A program made the position numbers and the translations under genes. A DNA stretch of 21,983 bases from Blautia sp. (GTDB lineage: Bacteria; Bacillota; Clostridia; Lachnospirales; Lachnospiraceae): positions 1 through 21,983 of the forward strand of contig JAUUSJ010000062.1 of NCBI GenBank assembly GCA_030841965.1, written 5' to 3'. A model generated the notes under the pieces. It saw only the letters and a list, made by a program, of their open reading frames with translations, did not search any database and was not told where the DNA came from. Below are positions 8,208-16,599 of the stretch, in pieces (the first letter of the stretch is position 1; each line of letters starts with the position of its first letter).

Positions 8208-8993
8208 TTATAGATAATACTCTATTTCATCAATCTTTCCACCAAAATTCAAAATTTCAAGTATCTTTGACCTATATTCCTGAAATGTATCCTGAGCTCT
8301 CGCACGAGGTCTTGGAAGGTCGATATCTATAACAACCTCTACTTTTGACGGTCTCGCAGACATAACAACTACCTGATCTGACATATAAATTGCCTCGTCC
8401 ACATCATGCGTAACCATAATCACCGTCATATTATATTTTTTCCAAATATCTAATATCTCATCTTGTAAATTCATTCTCGTAAACGCATCTAAGGCACCTA
8501 AAGGTTCATCTAACAACAATACGGATGGATGTCCTACTAATGCCCTTGCTAAAGATGCTCTTTGCTGCATACCGCCTGACAACTGATGGGGATATGATTT
8601 TTCAAACCCAACTAGCCCGACAAGATTGATAAACTCTCTGACATCCTTTTGGTGCTCCTTATAGATATGCCTCGCCTTTAATCCAAATGCAATATTTTTC
8701 TCAACTGTCAGCCATGGAAAAAGATTAGAGCCTTGAAATGCAAATCCCCTGTCACTTCCTGGCCTCTCTATCTTTTTATTATCCAGATAAATCGCACCAC
8801 TGCTTGGATTATCTAATCCCCCTATCAGCCTTAGCAATGTTGACTTTCCACATCCTGACGGTCCAATCAAGCTTATAAAAGTTCCTGGTGCAATATCCAA
8901 TGAAAATCCGTTTAACGCATGTATATTTTCTTTGGAAGTATCTGGATTCACAAACTCTTTACTTACTTCCTGTATTGAAATCTGTCCTACCAT
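8208..8993 (-). CDS. ABC transporter ATP-binding protein, nitrate/sulfonate/taurine class
   Basis: Cytosolic ATPase of an SsuB/TauB/NrtD-type importer, 261 aa. Walker A GPSGCGKS is at 44-51 and the Q-loop is in FAFQGSNLFPWLTV (84-97). The signature LSGGMQQR is at 138-145, Walker B VLLLDEP at 158-164 and the H-loop His196. The long A-loop region and the Q-loop LFPWLTV are typical of the class. The start overlaps the permease stop by 7 bp, so they were one operon. In a sulfur-assimilation neighbourhood a sulfonate or other organosulfur ligand is plausible, but no substrate-binding protein is present and the partner permease is truncated. Confidence 0.92.
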   Translation of the reverse strand: MVGQISIQEVSKEFVNPDTSKENIHALNGFSLDIAPGTFISLIGPSGCGKSTLLRLIGGLDNPSSGAIYLDNKKIERPGSDRGFAFQGSNLFPWLTVEKNIAFGLKARHIYKEHQKDVREFINLVGLVGFEKSYPHQLSGGMQQRASLARALVGHPSVLLLDEPLGALDAFTRMNLQDEILDIWKKYNMTVIMVTHDVDEAIYMSDQVVVMSARPSKVEVVIDIDLPRPRARAQDTFQEYRSKILEILNFGGKIDEIEYYL

Positions 8994-9703
8994 TTAATAA
9001 CTCCTTTCTGCCATACCAAGATATGATCTCTTACTTTAAATAAGAGTGTCAATATCAAAGAACATATGACTGCTATAATAATAAGACCTGCATATACGCC
9101 GTCATACATCATAACCTGTTTCTGCCAGTTAATATACCATCCGATTCCGCTGGAATTCCCATTCATCTCCACGGCCATAAGCGTTGCAAAAGAAGAAACC
9201 GTTCCATAAAATATTCCTAAAAATATACTTGGCATTGCACTTGGAATTGCAACGTGTATAATCTTATATAAAGTAGACGCACCTAATGTACTTGACACTT
9301 CAAAATGCACCTGACTGGTACTTTGTATTCCGCTGCTTGTCATCAATGTTACTGGAAACCATACAGCAAACGCAATCAAAAATACATTCGCCACATATGT
9401 GGTTGGAAATACGCTTAATGCCAATGGAATCCATGCAGTTGTTGGAATAGGTCCTATTACTTTGGTGATTGGATTCAGCCAGTATCCCACTTTCTTATTA
9501 TACCCAAGTGCCAATCCAGTCAAAAATCCGATAGATGCACCCCAAATAAAACCGATAATCAGAAGTTTTAACGAGGATAATACATTTTCCAGTAGAAAAA
9601 TCCTTTGCTCAAATAAAAACCCAATAATTCTATCTAAAGATGGACAACCAAAGATTCTTTTTATGAAATCTTCGGTTGTCCAGTCAATCTTTTTTATAAT
9701 AAT
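8987..9703 (-). pseudogene. 5'-truncated ABC permease (SsuC/TauC/NrtB class)
   Basis: The frame is open for 238 codons before the stop, but it begins directly after a TAA at 9704-9706, at the junction with the IS200/IS605 remnant, with no start codon or ribosome site there. A TTG at 9523 has been taken as a start in the supplied translation, yet clearly homologous sequence continues upstream. The protein keeps several membrane segments and the EAA-like loop (STLGASTLYKIIHVAIPSAMPSIF), which contacts the ATPase. The N-terminal membrane segment or segments are missing. A gene for the periplasmic or lipid-anchored binding protein, normally adjacent, is also absent. The simplest reading is a deletion associated with the mobile element, so the transporter is probably non-functional. 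Confidence 0.75.
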
Positions 9704-9706
9704 TTA

Positions 9707-10105
9707 GCCAGAAAACCCATGGTCTTTAGACCGTGGGATGAATGGCGTTACACCCGACAAAGTACACGAAAAACATTGTATTTCAACAAAACACATGATA
9801 TCATATAAATATGTAAGCACATCACATTCGTACTTTGACAAGTTAAAATAGGTGGTTGTACTGTCTAATCGTACCGTACGTAAAATTTTAAGCGTCAGTT
9901 AGCCTTCTGCAAAAAGTATAGTCATATTGCTTACAGTAAAAAGTAGCGTTGTGGACGGAAAAGTCCTATACAGTAGTGGCGAAGTGGACACGCCAATAAG
10001 AATAAGGGTTGCCTGACTTTTCAGGTGGAAACTGAAATACCAGACTTCTTAAATAGGGGCGAAGCCCCTTAGAAGCCCATTACCTTTAGGGGATGGGTAG
10101 TTCAC
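9707..10105 (+). mobile_element. IS200/IS605-family remnant lacking transposase (PATE-like)
   Basis: Two related subterminal hairpins delimit about 400 bp. CCCATGGTCTTTAGACCGTGGG (9716-9737) is at the left, and the 22-nt hairpin at 10076-10097 (CCCAT...CCTTTAGG...ATGGG) is at the right, followed by the terminal TAGTTCAC ending at 10105. The same TAGTTCAC tail after a hairpin ends the element at 21852. No tnpA is present. A short open stretch ending at 10016 (last residues TPIRIRVA) may be the 3' end of a deleted tnpB. The exact left boundary is uncertain within about 10 bp. Both flanking minus-strand genes are damaged at the junctions. Confidence 0.72.
10017..10105 (+). ncRNA. Possible omega (reRNA)-like right-end RNA of the IS605 remnant
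   Basis: In IS200/IS605 elements the sequence from the tnpB 3' end to the right end is the guide RNA scaffold. Here the segment after the putative tnpB stop contains a strong AGGGGCGAAGCCCCT hairpin (10055-10069) and the terminal hairpin. In this model the guide would be the bases just after 10105. This is inferred from position and family knowledge, not from a recognised covariance model. Confidence 0.35.
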
Positions 10106-10551
10106 TTCTGTATTCGTAAAGACTCATGGTTATCCATACGGGTAAAATAATGCGATATCTTTTCCAATGCCTCTTCCACAGAGACATTGACATCAAAAGC
10201 TGAAATAGCTTTCCGCTCTAATTGCTTTTGTATGTGAAAACCAATCTTCTTACAGACAACGCATCGGCAGTCCGATATCTGTTCCACCTTTTCAGATGCT
10301 TCTTTGGAGCCACCACATCCGCCCCCTATACTACTGCCACAACCACCTCTGGTTTTGCAACTACCCGGTGAATTACAGCTATCCTCCACAGATATTCCAT
10401 CATGCTCTGTTCCTTCCTCATGGAAAACTCTTTCTTCCAGCCTTCTATAGATACCATCTGCCACTTCATATATAATAAAACTTTTCGCCGAGCCAAAAGT
10501 TTCATCTATGTGTAATCCATCGGAAGACGCAACCGCTATTTTATAAGACAT
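10102..10551 (-). CDS. Cys-rich NifX/NafY-domain protein
   Basis: Dinitrogenase iron-molybdenum cofactor biosynthesis (NifX/NafY/NifB-C) domain protein, 149 aa, a family that binds or carries Fe-S cofactor precursors. The N-terminal KIAVASSDGLHIDETFGSAKSF strand-loop is typical. A Gly/Cys-rich insert (Cys59, 65, 71, 79) and a CRCVVC motif (95-100) add seven cysteines, unlike the plain NifX-like protein at 15249-15629, and could hold a metal cluster. It starts at ATG behind GGGAGGG, 16 bp after the nifK-type stop. Its stop codon lies inside the IS200/IS605 right end, so the natural C terminus has been replaced. It may still be functional because the domain core is complete. Confidence 0.85.
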   Translation of the reverse strand: MSYKIAVASSDGLHIDETFGSAKSFIIYEVADGIYRRLEERVFHEEGTEHDGISVEDSCNSPGSCKTRGGCGSSIGGGCGGSKEASEKVEQISDCRCVVCKKIGFHIQKQLERKAISAFDVNVSVEEALEKISHYFTRMDNHESLRIQK

Positions 10552-10567
10552 ATTTCCTGCCCTCCCG

Positions 10568-11866
10568 CTAATTAAACCTTTGGACAGCTACTGTATAAAT
10601 ATCTTCAATCAGACGGATGCCGCCTGTATAGCCCGCATAGAAATCATCCAATACCACTTTATCTTGTACCGGCCATGCAATATTTAAGTAATTTCCTTTC
10701 AGACTTTCCGTAAGTTCCTTTTCATAGTAGCTGCCGAGAATAAGCGGATAACCGTGGTAGTCATGCTCTTTTATCTGCTCATGAATTTTATAGCTGTCTG
10801 TTTCAAATACAACCTCTGCCTGCAAGTTAAAATTCAGTTTTTTGAATTCTTCTGTAATTGCCGCACGATATTGTTTTGGCGTATCATCCACGATAAACTG
10901 TTTGGCTGGCACAAGCCCTAAATCATTCGCTAAAAACTTTGTAATACCGAGGGCATACTGTGCGTCCGCAACAACGGAAAACTGCTTATTGATAACACGG
11001 TTTTCAAGAAAAAGGTCTGCATATCTTTCAATCAGATAGTAATAATAATTCTCATGCTCATTAATGACAGTTTCCACCTTTTCCTCATCCACTCCTGCGA
11101 ACTTTCCAACCTCACGCAAAAACTTACTAGTTTCATATGCTCCAATAGGAAGAGTCGGAATATGAAGCCATGGAAGTCCAAGTTTTTTCTCCATCTTCTT
11201 CATATTTCCAACGGAAACCCATGGGGAAACCAACAGGTTAAACTCTGCCTTTGGAATATTATTGATTTGGTCGATTCCTCTATTATAGCCAAAAATCACA
11301 TTTGGCGTAAGCCCAATTTCTGCAAGCAGTTTCTCAAGCTCCCTAATATTTCCAAGCCAGAATAAATCCTGATAAGGTACGTCTGCCCAGATATTGACCA
11401 GCCCCTTTTCTCTTTCAGCTGACCTTTCCAGATACTGGTCTATAATGGCGTCAATCACCTGCTCATGTCCGATATAATTATTTCCCTTAAAGCCTGCGGT
11501 AGATGCGTAGATAACAGGCTTATCTGCCTCTTCAAACCTGCTTACCACCTCTCCTGTATCATCACCTACAATTTCTGGGATACAGCCAGTCAGCACCACA
11601 TATAAATCTGCATCAATCACTTTTAATGCATTTTCAATCGTTGTTTCCAGTTTTTTTGTACCGCCAAATACCACATCTTTTTCATTTATACTAGTACATG
11701 GAAAAATATTTGGCGAGAAGTATCCGGAGCTTCCAATGGAGTCTGAAAGCTTCTGTGCACATCCTGGTCCCGAATGCAGCACAGGAATTGCCCTTGTAAT
11801 TGCCTGCACAGTCTGCATCGCTCCAAGAGCGCATTTATATCTTTGTTTATCCAACAATTTTGCCAT
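10568..11866 (-). CDS. Nitrogenase-like NifK-type subunit, set 1 (Mar-like)
   Basis: Beta-type subunit, 432 aa, with the three P-cluster cysteine equivalents Cys12 (YKCALGA), Cys36 (HSGPGC) and Cys95 (LTGCIPEIVGDD). It also has Cys57 in the FPCTSI segment and the DVVFGG motif at 64-69. It starts 4 bases after the nifD-type stop, with AAAGGAGG inside the end of nifD, so the pair is translationally coupled. Gene order and sulfur context make it a candidate methylthio-alkane reductase beta subunit (MarK). That name needs phylogenetic support. All three cysteines argue against a NifN-like scaffold. Confidence 0.87.
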   Translation of the reverse strand: MAKLLDKQRYKCALGAMQTVQAITRAIPVLHSGPGCAQKLSDSIGSSGYFSPNIFPCTSINEKDVVFGGTKKLETTIENALKVIDADLYVVLTGCIPEIVGDDTGEVVSRFEEADKPVIYASTAGFKGNNYIGHEQVIDAIIDQYLERSAEREKGLVNIWADVPYQDLFWLGNIRELEKLLAEIGLTPNVIFGYNRGIDQINNIPKAEFNLLVSPWVSVGNMKKMEKKLGLPWLHIPTLPIGAYETSKFLREVGKFAGVDEEKVETVINEHENYYYYLIERYADLFLENRVINKQFSVVADAQYALGITKFLANDLGLVPAKQFIVDDTPKQYRAAITEEFKKLNFNLQAEVVFETDSYKIHEQIKEHDYHGYPLILGSYYEKELTESLKGNYLNIAWPVQDKVVLDDFYAGYTGGIRLIEDIYTVAVQRFN

Positions 11867-11872
11867 CGCTCT

Positions 11873-13351
11873 TTAAGCCTCCTTTCTGGAGGCCTTGCCT
11901 CCCTCTAAAAATTTATCTACATTCTGCTGATACCACCAGTCTGTATAGGGAAGTTTCACTCTTTTGGCAAGGTTCTTTTCAAAGCTCCTATTACGGATAC
12001 TGTCCAAAATTGTGCGGGCAAATTCAAGTGTATGTTTATAACCAAAAATCATGTATTCATCTGCCACATAAACTGCCGGAGTTCCATTTTTGATTGCCCA
12101 GACCGTAGAACCTGGATGTCTGGAAAGATATAAATCAGGCTGATACCTATGTAAGATATTCATAACCTCAAAATTCTGCTGGTCGGCAACGCTTGCCTCA
12201 AAGTCTATATTATTGTCCAGCAGATATTTCATAGATGGCGGAACATCTCCATTCTCGTACTTCTTGTCATAATGCCATGCAAGTGCCCATACAACCTCTA
12301 TACCAAGTTCATCAAGAACCCTTGAAACCTCGAACGTATAGCCTGGTCCCATACCAATCACTGCTCTTAAACCTTTCAGTTCTTTCTTTATTTCTTCGAT
12401 TTGCGGCAGGTAGATTGCCCTCTGCTCCTCAATATATTTCTCAATTTTTTCACTTCGGTCTGTCACCCTGCCAATCTCACGCAGCCATGTTTCAAAACCG
12501 ACAATGCCACACTGGTTGATGCTTCTCACATAAGGAACCCCATATTTTTCCTCCAGTGCATTTCCCAGATAATTTCCCAACGTACCACAAATACAGGTAG
12601 TTGCAAGAGATTCCGAAATATGCGACAATTCCTCTACTGAAGAATTACAATATAAGAAAATCGGTTCCAAATCAAATTTCCGAAACATCTCCATAATCTC
12701 TGGTCTTGCACTCTCATAGAAATTTTTGAAATTAATCGTGTTCCTCTTCTCCCTCGGCGGCTGTACAATCGAGCTTAGTACAGCGTGATCGGCAATATCA
12801 AAGCCAGTTGCCCAGATGCGGGACTTAAATCCCTCACAGTGTACTGCCACAACCGGAACATCAATTTCGTCTCGAACCTCATCCACCACACTGTCAATAT
12901 CCTCACCAATAATACCTGTTGCGCAGGAACTGGTGACAAAAATTGCTTTTGGTGAATACCTTTCGTTGACTTCCAATATAATCTTGCGCAAAGATTCTGT
13001 AGAGCCAAAGATAGTATCCTTTTCATTCATATCCGTGCCGACATAAACCGTGTCATTCGTAACACCACGTTTCTTTGCCATAACTTTATCCATATAATAT
13101 GCTGATGCACTTGCCACGGAACATCCTGCCGGTCCATGATGGATGATTGCCACATCCCGAATCGCAGATAACTGTCCTAATGCACAGCTTGAAAGGCAGG
13201 TACTGGACTGAGAAAAACATCTGGAACATCCTTTTAATGTTCCACACTCACTCTTCGATGCCAAATCGCTTAATGAACCAATATAGCCTGTGATAGAACC
13301 AATCCGATTTTCTCTCGTTGCCACATTAGAACTTTCTAAATTGATTGCCAT
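11873..13351 (-). CDS. Nitrogenase-like NifD-type subunit, set 1 (Mar-like)
   Basis: Alpha-type catalytic subunit candidate, 492 aa. A cysteine-rich N terminus (Cys36, 42, 45, 52, 56) precedes the core. P-cluster equivalents are Cys52, Cys77 (HHGPAGC) and Cys143 (SSCATGIIGED). Cys255 (TTCIC) sits exactly 19 residues before the VPY motif, matching NifD Cys275. The NifD HGFDG segment appears as FGYKH (436-440), so the His442 column is Phe, with a His four residues on. It starts at ATG behind GGAGGGAG. It follows cysK and precedes nifK in the operon. Methylthio-alkane reductases reduce thioethers such as dimethyl sulfide to methanethiol plus hydrocarbon, and this subunit would hold the active-site cofactor. 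The assignment is inference. Confidence 0.87.
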   Translation of the reverse strand: MAINLESSNVATRENRIGSITGYIGSLSDLASKSECGTLKGCSRCFSQSSTCLSSCALGQLSAIRDVAIIHHGPAGCSVASASAYYMDKVMAKKRGVTNDTVYVGTDMNEKDTIFGSTESLRKIILEVNERYSPKAIFVTSSCATGIIGEDIDSVVDEVRDEIDVPVVAVHCEGFKSRIWATGFDIADHAVLSSIVQPPREKRNTINFKNFYESARPEIMEMFRKFDLEPIFLYCNSSVEELSHISESLATTCICGTLGNYLGNALEEKYGVPYVRSINQCGIVGFETWLREIGRVTDRSEKIEKYIEEQRAIYLPQIEEIKKELKGLRAVIGMGPGYTFEVSRVLDELGIEVVWALAWHYDKKYENGDVPPSMKYLLDNNIDFEASVADQQNFEVMNILHRYQPDLYLSRHPGSTVWAIKNGTPAVYVADEYMIFGYKHTLEFARTILDSIRNRSFEKNLAKRVKLPYTDWWYQQNVDKFLEGGKASRKEA

Positions 13352-13368
13352 AATCTCCCTCCATTCTC

Positions 13369-14367
13369 TTAACCTAAAAATTCTTCATTGAACAAGTTGG
13401 TGGACAGATAACGAAGCCCCGTATCTGGCAACACCGCCACGATGGTTTTTCCCGCATTTTCTGGTCTCTTTGCGAGCTGCGTCGCTGCATGAATGGCAGC
13501 TCCAGAAGACGTACCTATCAAAATCCCATCCGTTTTTGCCACTTCTCTGGCAGCCCTGTATGCTTCAATCGTCTCCACTTCAAATTTTTCATCATAAATA
13601 TGCAAGTCCATAGTTGATGGAACTCTCTCTAGCGGAACTCCTTCAAATGGATGCACCCCTGTAATTTCCTCTGGTTCAGGATTTGTCTCGCTTGGCAGGG
13701 AATTTTCTCCCGGCTGAATAGCTATAATCTTTATATCTGGATTCTTTGACTTCAAATACTTGCCAGTACCAGATACGGTTCCTCCTGTCCCGACATTTGC
13801 CACAAAAATATCCACTTTTCCTTCCGTGTCTTCCCAGATTTCTGGTCCTGTGGTTGCTTCATGAATGGCAGGATTCGCTGGATTAGAAACCTGATCCACA
13901 AAGAAGATATCCTTTTCCTTAGACAGGACTTCTTCCCTCAAGGCTTTGATTGCAGCTACAAAATCCCCGCCTGTTTCCTCCATCACTTTGGCAATTGCTG
14001 GTTCCTCGGAAAGTTTGATTGTCTCTCCTCCAAAAGCATGAATAACCTGATACCTCTCCTGACTGACCTGATCCTGAATATAAACACGGAATTTATATCC
14101 CTTTGTCGCAGCGATTGCCGCTAACCCGATTCCTGTATTTCCACTGGTTGTTTCCACAATCGTATATCCTGGCTTTAAAAGTCCCCTTTTCTCTGCATCC
14201 TCCACCATCGCCAAAGCAATTCTATCCTTTACGCTCTGGTTTGGATTGTAATACTCCAGCTTTACTAAAATCTTTGCCTGCAATTCATGCTTTTTCTCAT
14301 AATTTTTGATTTCAAGAAGTGGTGTTCTTCCAACAAGCTCTGTAATTGATTCATAAATCTTTGCCAT
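13369..14367 (-). CDS. cysK: Cysteine synthase (O-acetylserine sulfhydrylase)
   Basis: PLP enzyme that makes cysteine from O-acetylserine and sulfide. The Schiff-base Lys47 lies in NPNQSVKDR. The substrate loop TSGNTGIG is at 74-81, and VGTGGTVSGTGKYLK and GTSSGAA form the PLP-phosphate sites. At 332 aa it is about 20 longer than usual, with an extra charged segment (IKALREEVLSKEKDI) before the FVDQVSNPANP motif. It lies between the nifH-like and nifD-like genes on the same strand with short gaps, so it is an operon member and not a neighbour by chance. It could capture sulfide, or methanethiol as S-methylcysteine, released by the reductase. The acceptor specificity cannot be read from sequence. 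Confidence 0.93.
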   Translation of the reverse strand: MAKIYESITELVGRTPLLEIKNYEKKHELQAKILVKLEYYNPNQSVKDRIALAMVEDAEKRGLLKPGYTIVETTSGNTGIGLAAIAATKGYKFRVYIQDQVSQERYQVIHAFGGETIKLSEEPAIAKVMEETGGDFVAAIKALREEVLSKEKDIFFVDQVSNPANPAIHEATTGPEIWEDTEGKVDIFVANVGTGGTVSGTGKYLKSKNPDIKIIAIQPGENSLPSETNPEPEEITGVHPFEGVPLERVPSTMDLHIYDEKFEVETIEAYRAAREVAKTDGILIGTSSGAAIHAATQLAKRPENAGKTIVAVLPDTGLRYLSTNLFNEEFLG

Positions 14368-14384
14368 ATTTATTAACCTCCATC

Positions 14385-15233
14385 TTAAATATGATAATCA
14401 TCCACTAAGTCCATCAGACCGAACTCAAGCAGGATTTCTTCCAGCCTCTCCTGTGTCATCGGTGTAGGAATATCAAACTTTGTATTATTAATCACCGCCT
14501 CTGCCAGATTGCGGTATTCCTGAGCCTGATTGGAATCTGGCTTATATTCAATCACTGTTTTTTTATTGATTTCTGCCCTCTGTACAATATTATCGCGGGG
14601 AACAAAATAAAGAAGCTGTGTGCCAAGTTCCTTAGCGAAAGCACGCAGAAGGTCTAACTCCCTGTCTACATTTCTGCTATTGCAGATAATACCGCCAAGC
14701 CTAACGCCACCCGTCCTGGCATATCGTTTAATTCCCTTAGCAATATTATTGGCTGCATACAATGCCATCATTTCACCACTGGCAACAATATAGATTTCCT
14801 TTGCTTTTCCCTCCCTGATTGGCATTGCAAAACCACCGCAGACCACATCACCCAGAACATCGTAAAATACATAATCCAAATCCTCCGTATAAGCACCAAG
14901 GTTCTCAAGCATATTAATGGAAGTGATAATGCCTCGCCCTGCACAACCTACACCTGGTTCTGGTCCGCCAGATTCCACACATCTTGTTCCGCCATATCCC
15001 TCTCTCACAATTCTTTCAAGCTCAATATCCTCGCCCTCATCCCTAATGGTATCCAAAACTGTCTTCTGTGCCAGACCGCCAAGGAGAAGTCTTGTAGAAT
15101 CTGCCTTTGGATCACAGCCTACTACCATTACCTTTTTTCCATGTTCCACTAATCCTGCTGTCAAGTTCTGTGTTGTGGTTGATTTTCCAATACCACCCTT
15201 TCCATAGATCGCAATTTGTCTTAACTCTGCCAT
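14385..15233 (-). CDS. NifH-like nitrogenase reductase (Fe protein)
   Basis: Homodimeric ATP-dependent Fe protein that passes electrons to a NifDK-type partner, 282 aa. The P-loop GKGGIGKST is at 11-19 and the switch region GCDPKAD at 39-45. The bridging [4Fe-4S] ligands are Cys97 (GVGCAGRG) and Cys132 (DVVCGGFAMP). Arg100 occupies the position ADP-ribosylated by DraT in diazotrophs. The sequence is close to canonical NifH, as is known for Mar-type MarH. It is the only NifH in the window, so it may serve both D/K pairs. It starts at ATG behind GGAAAG and lies 15 bp after the NifX-like gene. Confidence 0.93.
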   Translation of the reverse strand: MAELRQIAIYGKGGIGKSTTTQNLTAGLVEHGKKVMVVGCDPKADSTRLLLGGLAQKTVLDTIRDEGEDIELERIVREGYGGTRCVESGGPEPGVGCAGRGIITSINMLENLGAYTEDLDYVFYDVLGDVVCGGFAMPIREGKAKEIYIVASGEMMALYAANNIAKGIKRYARTGGVRLGGIICNSRNVDRELDLLRAFAKELGTQLLYFVPRDNIVQRAEINKKTVIEYKPDSNQAQEYRNLAEAVINNTKFDIPTPMTQERLEEILLEFGLMDLVDDYHI

Positions 15234-15248
15234 TATTATTCTTTCCTT

Positions 15249-15629
15249 TCAAAATAAATCTTGTAATTGTTCATAAGTAATTAACTTGCCCAGTGATTCT
15301 TCAATCATTCCAGGAAGCTCCATCGGCATAATGCCAGACTGTTCCATTTTATTTGCAGCGCCCCTGCCTATCTGGCTGACTAATATATATTTGCAGTCCT
15401 TAAATTTGCTAATATTGCTGCAAAGCTTTTCTTCATCATGATTTCCTCCCTCACATACTGGCGTAACTATCCTTGTTTCAAGAAATCTATAATTACCTAT
15501 TCCCGCCACTTCATATATAAAAAATGTATTTGCCCTGCCAAAATGCTGATTTACGACAATTCCATCACTAGAGGCAATAGCCACTTTATATAACCTTTCT
15601 TCTAATTGATTACTTACGGATTTATCCAT
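15249..15629 (-). CDS. NifX/NafY-domain cofactor-carrier protein
   Basis: A 126-aa protein with a single dinitrogenase iron-molybdenum cofactor-binding domain: KVAIASSDGIVVNQHFGRANTFFIYEV at about 15-41 and a C-terminal beta-alpha half ending in LQDLF. Cys59, Cys70 and Cys79 are present. Separate NifX-type proteins bind NifB-co. Here the gene overlaps the nifB-like gene by 8 bp, and NifB itself lacks its usual C-terminal NifX domain, so this looks like that domain split off as its own protein. It starts at ATG behind AAAGGAGA. Confidence 0.88.
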   Translation of the reverse strand: MDKSVSNQLEERLYKVAIASSDGIVVNQHFGRANTFFIYEVAGIGNYRFLETRIVTPVCEGGNHDEEKLCSNISKFKDCKYILVSQIGRGAANKMEQSGIMPMELPGMIEESLGKLITYEQLQDLF

Positions 15630-16494
15630 GTGAAAATGTCTCCTTTATATTTAGTCTTCTCTGGTAAATCTGAGCACCATACTCCGATTTTCCAGGGACA
15701 CCAACCGCATCGGCTCTACAATGCTGACAATGCCTGAATACATCTATATACTTAGATGCCCTTGTTCTTGCCTCATCAATCTCAGAACAAACTGGAGCTT
15801 TTTGGTCAGCCAGTTCATACTGTGGAATCAGGGGAATGATATTATAAATACTTGCGCCTGCCTCTTTTACGGTTCTTGCAATTTCTTCTATATGCCCACC
15901 ATTAATCTCTGGAACAAGTACTGTATTTATCTTTATTGTGAGACCGGCAGCCGCAATTTTTTTAATACCTTTTAACTGATTCTCTATGAGAATTTCCGCC
16001 CCTTCTATACCCTCATACTTTCTGCCATGATAGATAATGTATTTATTTAGCTTTGTGAGAATTTCAGGCTTTACCGCATTCACTGTAACTGTCAGGGAGT
16101 CAATTCCTATATCAATCACTTCGTCCGCTTTTTCATACAAGAGCAGTCCGTTTGTGCTCATACATTTGATAAGATTCGGAAATTTTTCTTTCACCTTCCG
16201 GAAAGTCTGCAAGGCATAATCCGTAGCAAGTGTATCTCCTGGTCCTGCAATGCCAGCAACTGTAATTTCTGGACAGATGGACAAAGCTTTTTCCAAAATT
16301 TCCAGACTTTCATCAGGCGTTATCACTTTCGAGGTCACTCCTGGTCGTTCTTCCACATCATTAATCGCCCTGTCACAAAAACGACAGGCAATATTACATC
16401 CTGGACTAACTGGAAGATGAATTCGTCCCACATTATTTTTATGACCACCAAAACACGGATGGGAGTTTTGCAAGTCCTGATATGTATTGCTCAT
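15622..16494 (-). CDS. NifB-like radical SAM cofactor synthase
   Basis: Radical SAM enzyme of the NifB family, 290 aa, which fuses two Fe-S clusters with a carbide to make NifB-co, the core of nitrogenase-type cofactors. The SAM cluster motif is Cys33-x3-Cys37-x2-Cys40 in GCNIACRFC. HPCF with Cys14 and RPGVTS (50-55) are NifB hallmarks, as is the C-terminal HCQHCRADAVG. The NifX domain of larger NifBs is absent. The start is ATG 16494, 7-8 nt after GAAGG. An upstream ATG adding 31 residues has no ribosome site and runs into a repeat. NifB heads the structural operon, consistent with a carbide-type cofactor in the downstream NifDK-like enzyme. Confidence 0.92.
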   Translation of the reverse strand: MSNTYQDLQNSHPCFGGHKNNVGRIHLPVSPGCNIACRFCDRAINDVEERPGVTSKVITPDESLEILEKALSICPEITVAGIAGPGDTLATDYALQTFRKVKEKFPNLIKCMSTNGLLLYEKADEVIDIGIDSLTVTVNAVKPEILTKLNKYIIYHGRKYEGIEGAEILIENQLKGIKKIAAAGLTIKINTVLVPEINGGHIEEIARTVKEAGASIYNIIPLIPQYELADQKAPVCSEIDEARTRASKYIDVFRHCQHCRADAVGVPGKSEYGAQIYQRRLNIKETFSHG

Positions 16495-16540
16495 ACTACA
16501 CCTTCTTTCAATATAATATAATGTTGGGTTCAAAAAGACT

Positions 16541-16594
16541 TTTGCCCCTTTTGATACTAGATTGCTCCGCACAATGTGCTCTCGCAATCTTCAT
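16541..16594. repeat. Dispersed intergenic repeat, copy 2, with palindromic end
   Basis: Positions 16541-16568 match 3862-3889 at 26 of 28 positions. The unit extends into a GATTGC...GCAATC stem containing GCACATTGTGC. It lies in the leader of the nifB operon, between the long hairpin and the NifB ribosome site. Confidence 0.7.
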
Positions 16595-16599
16595 AATAT

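Noticed and set aside
10102..16494. Classical Mo-nitrogenase operon
   Set aside because: No nifE, nifN, nifV, nifS/U or molybdate transport gene is present, the His442 column is not His, and the surroundings are sulfur metabolism genes.
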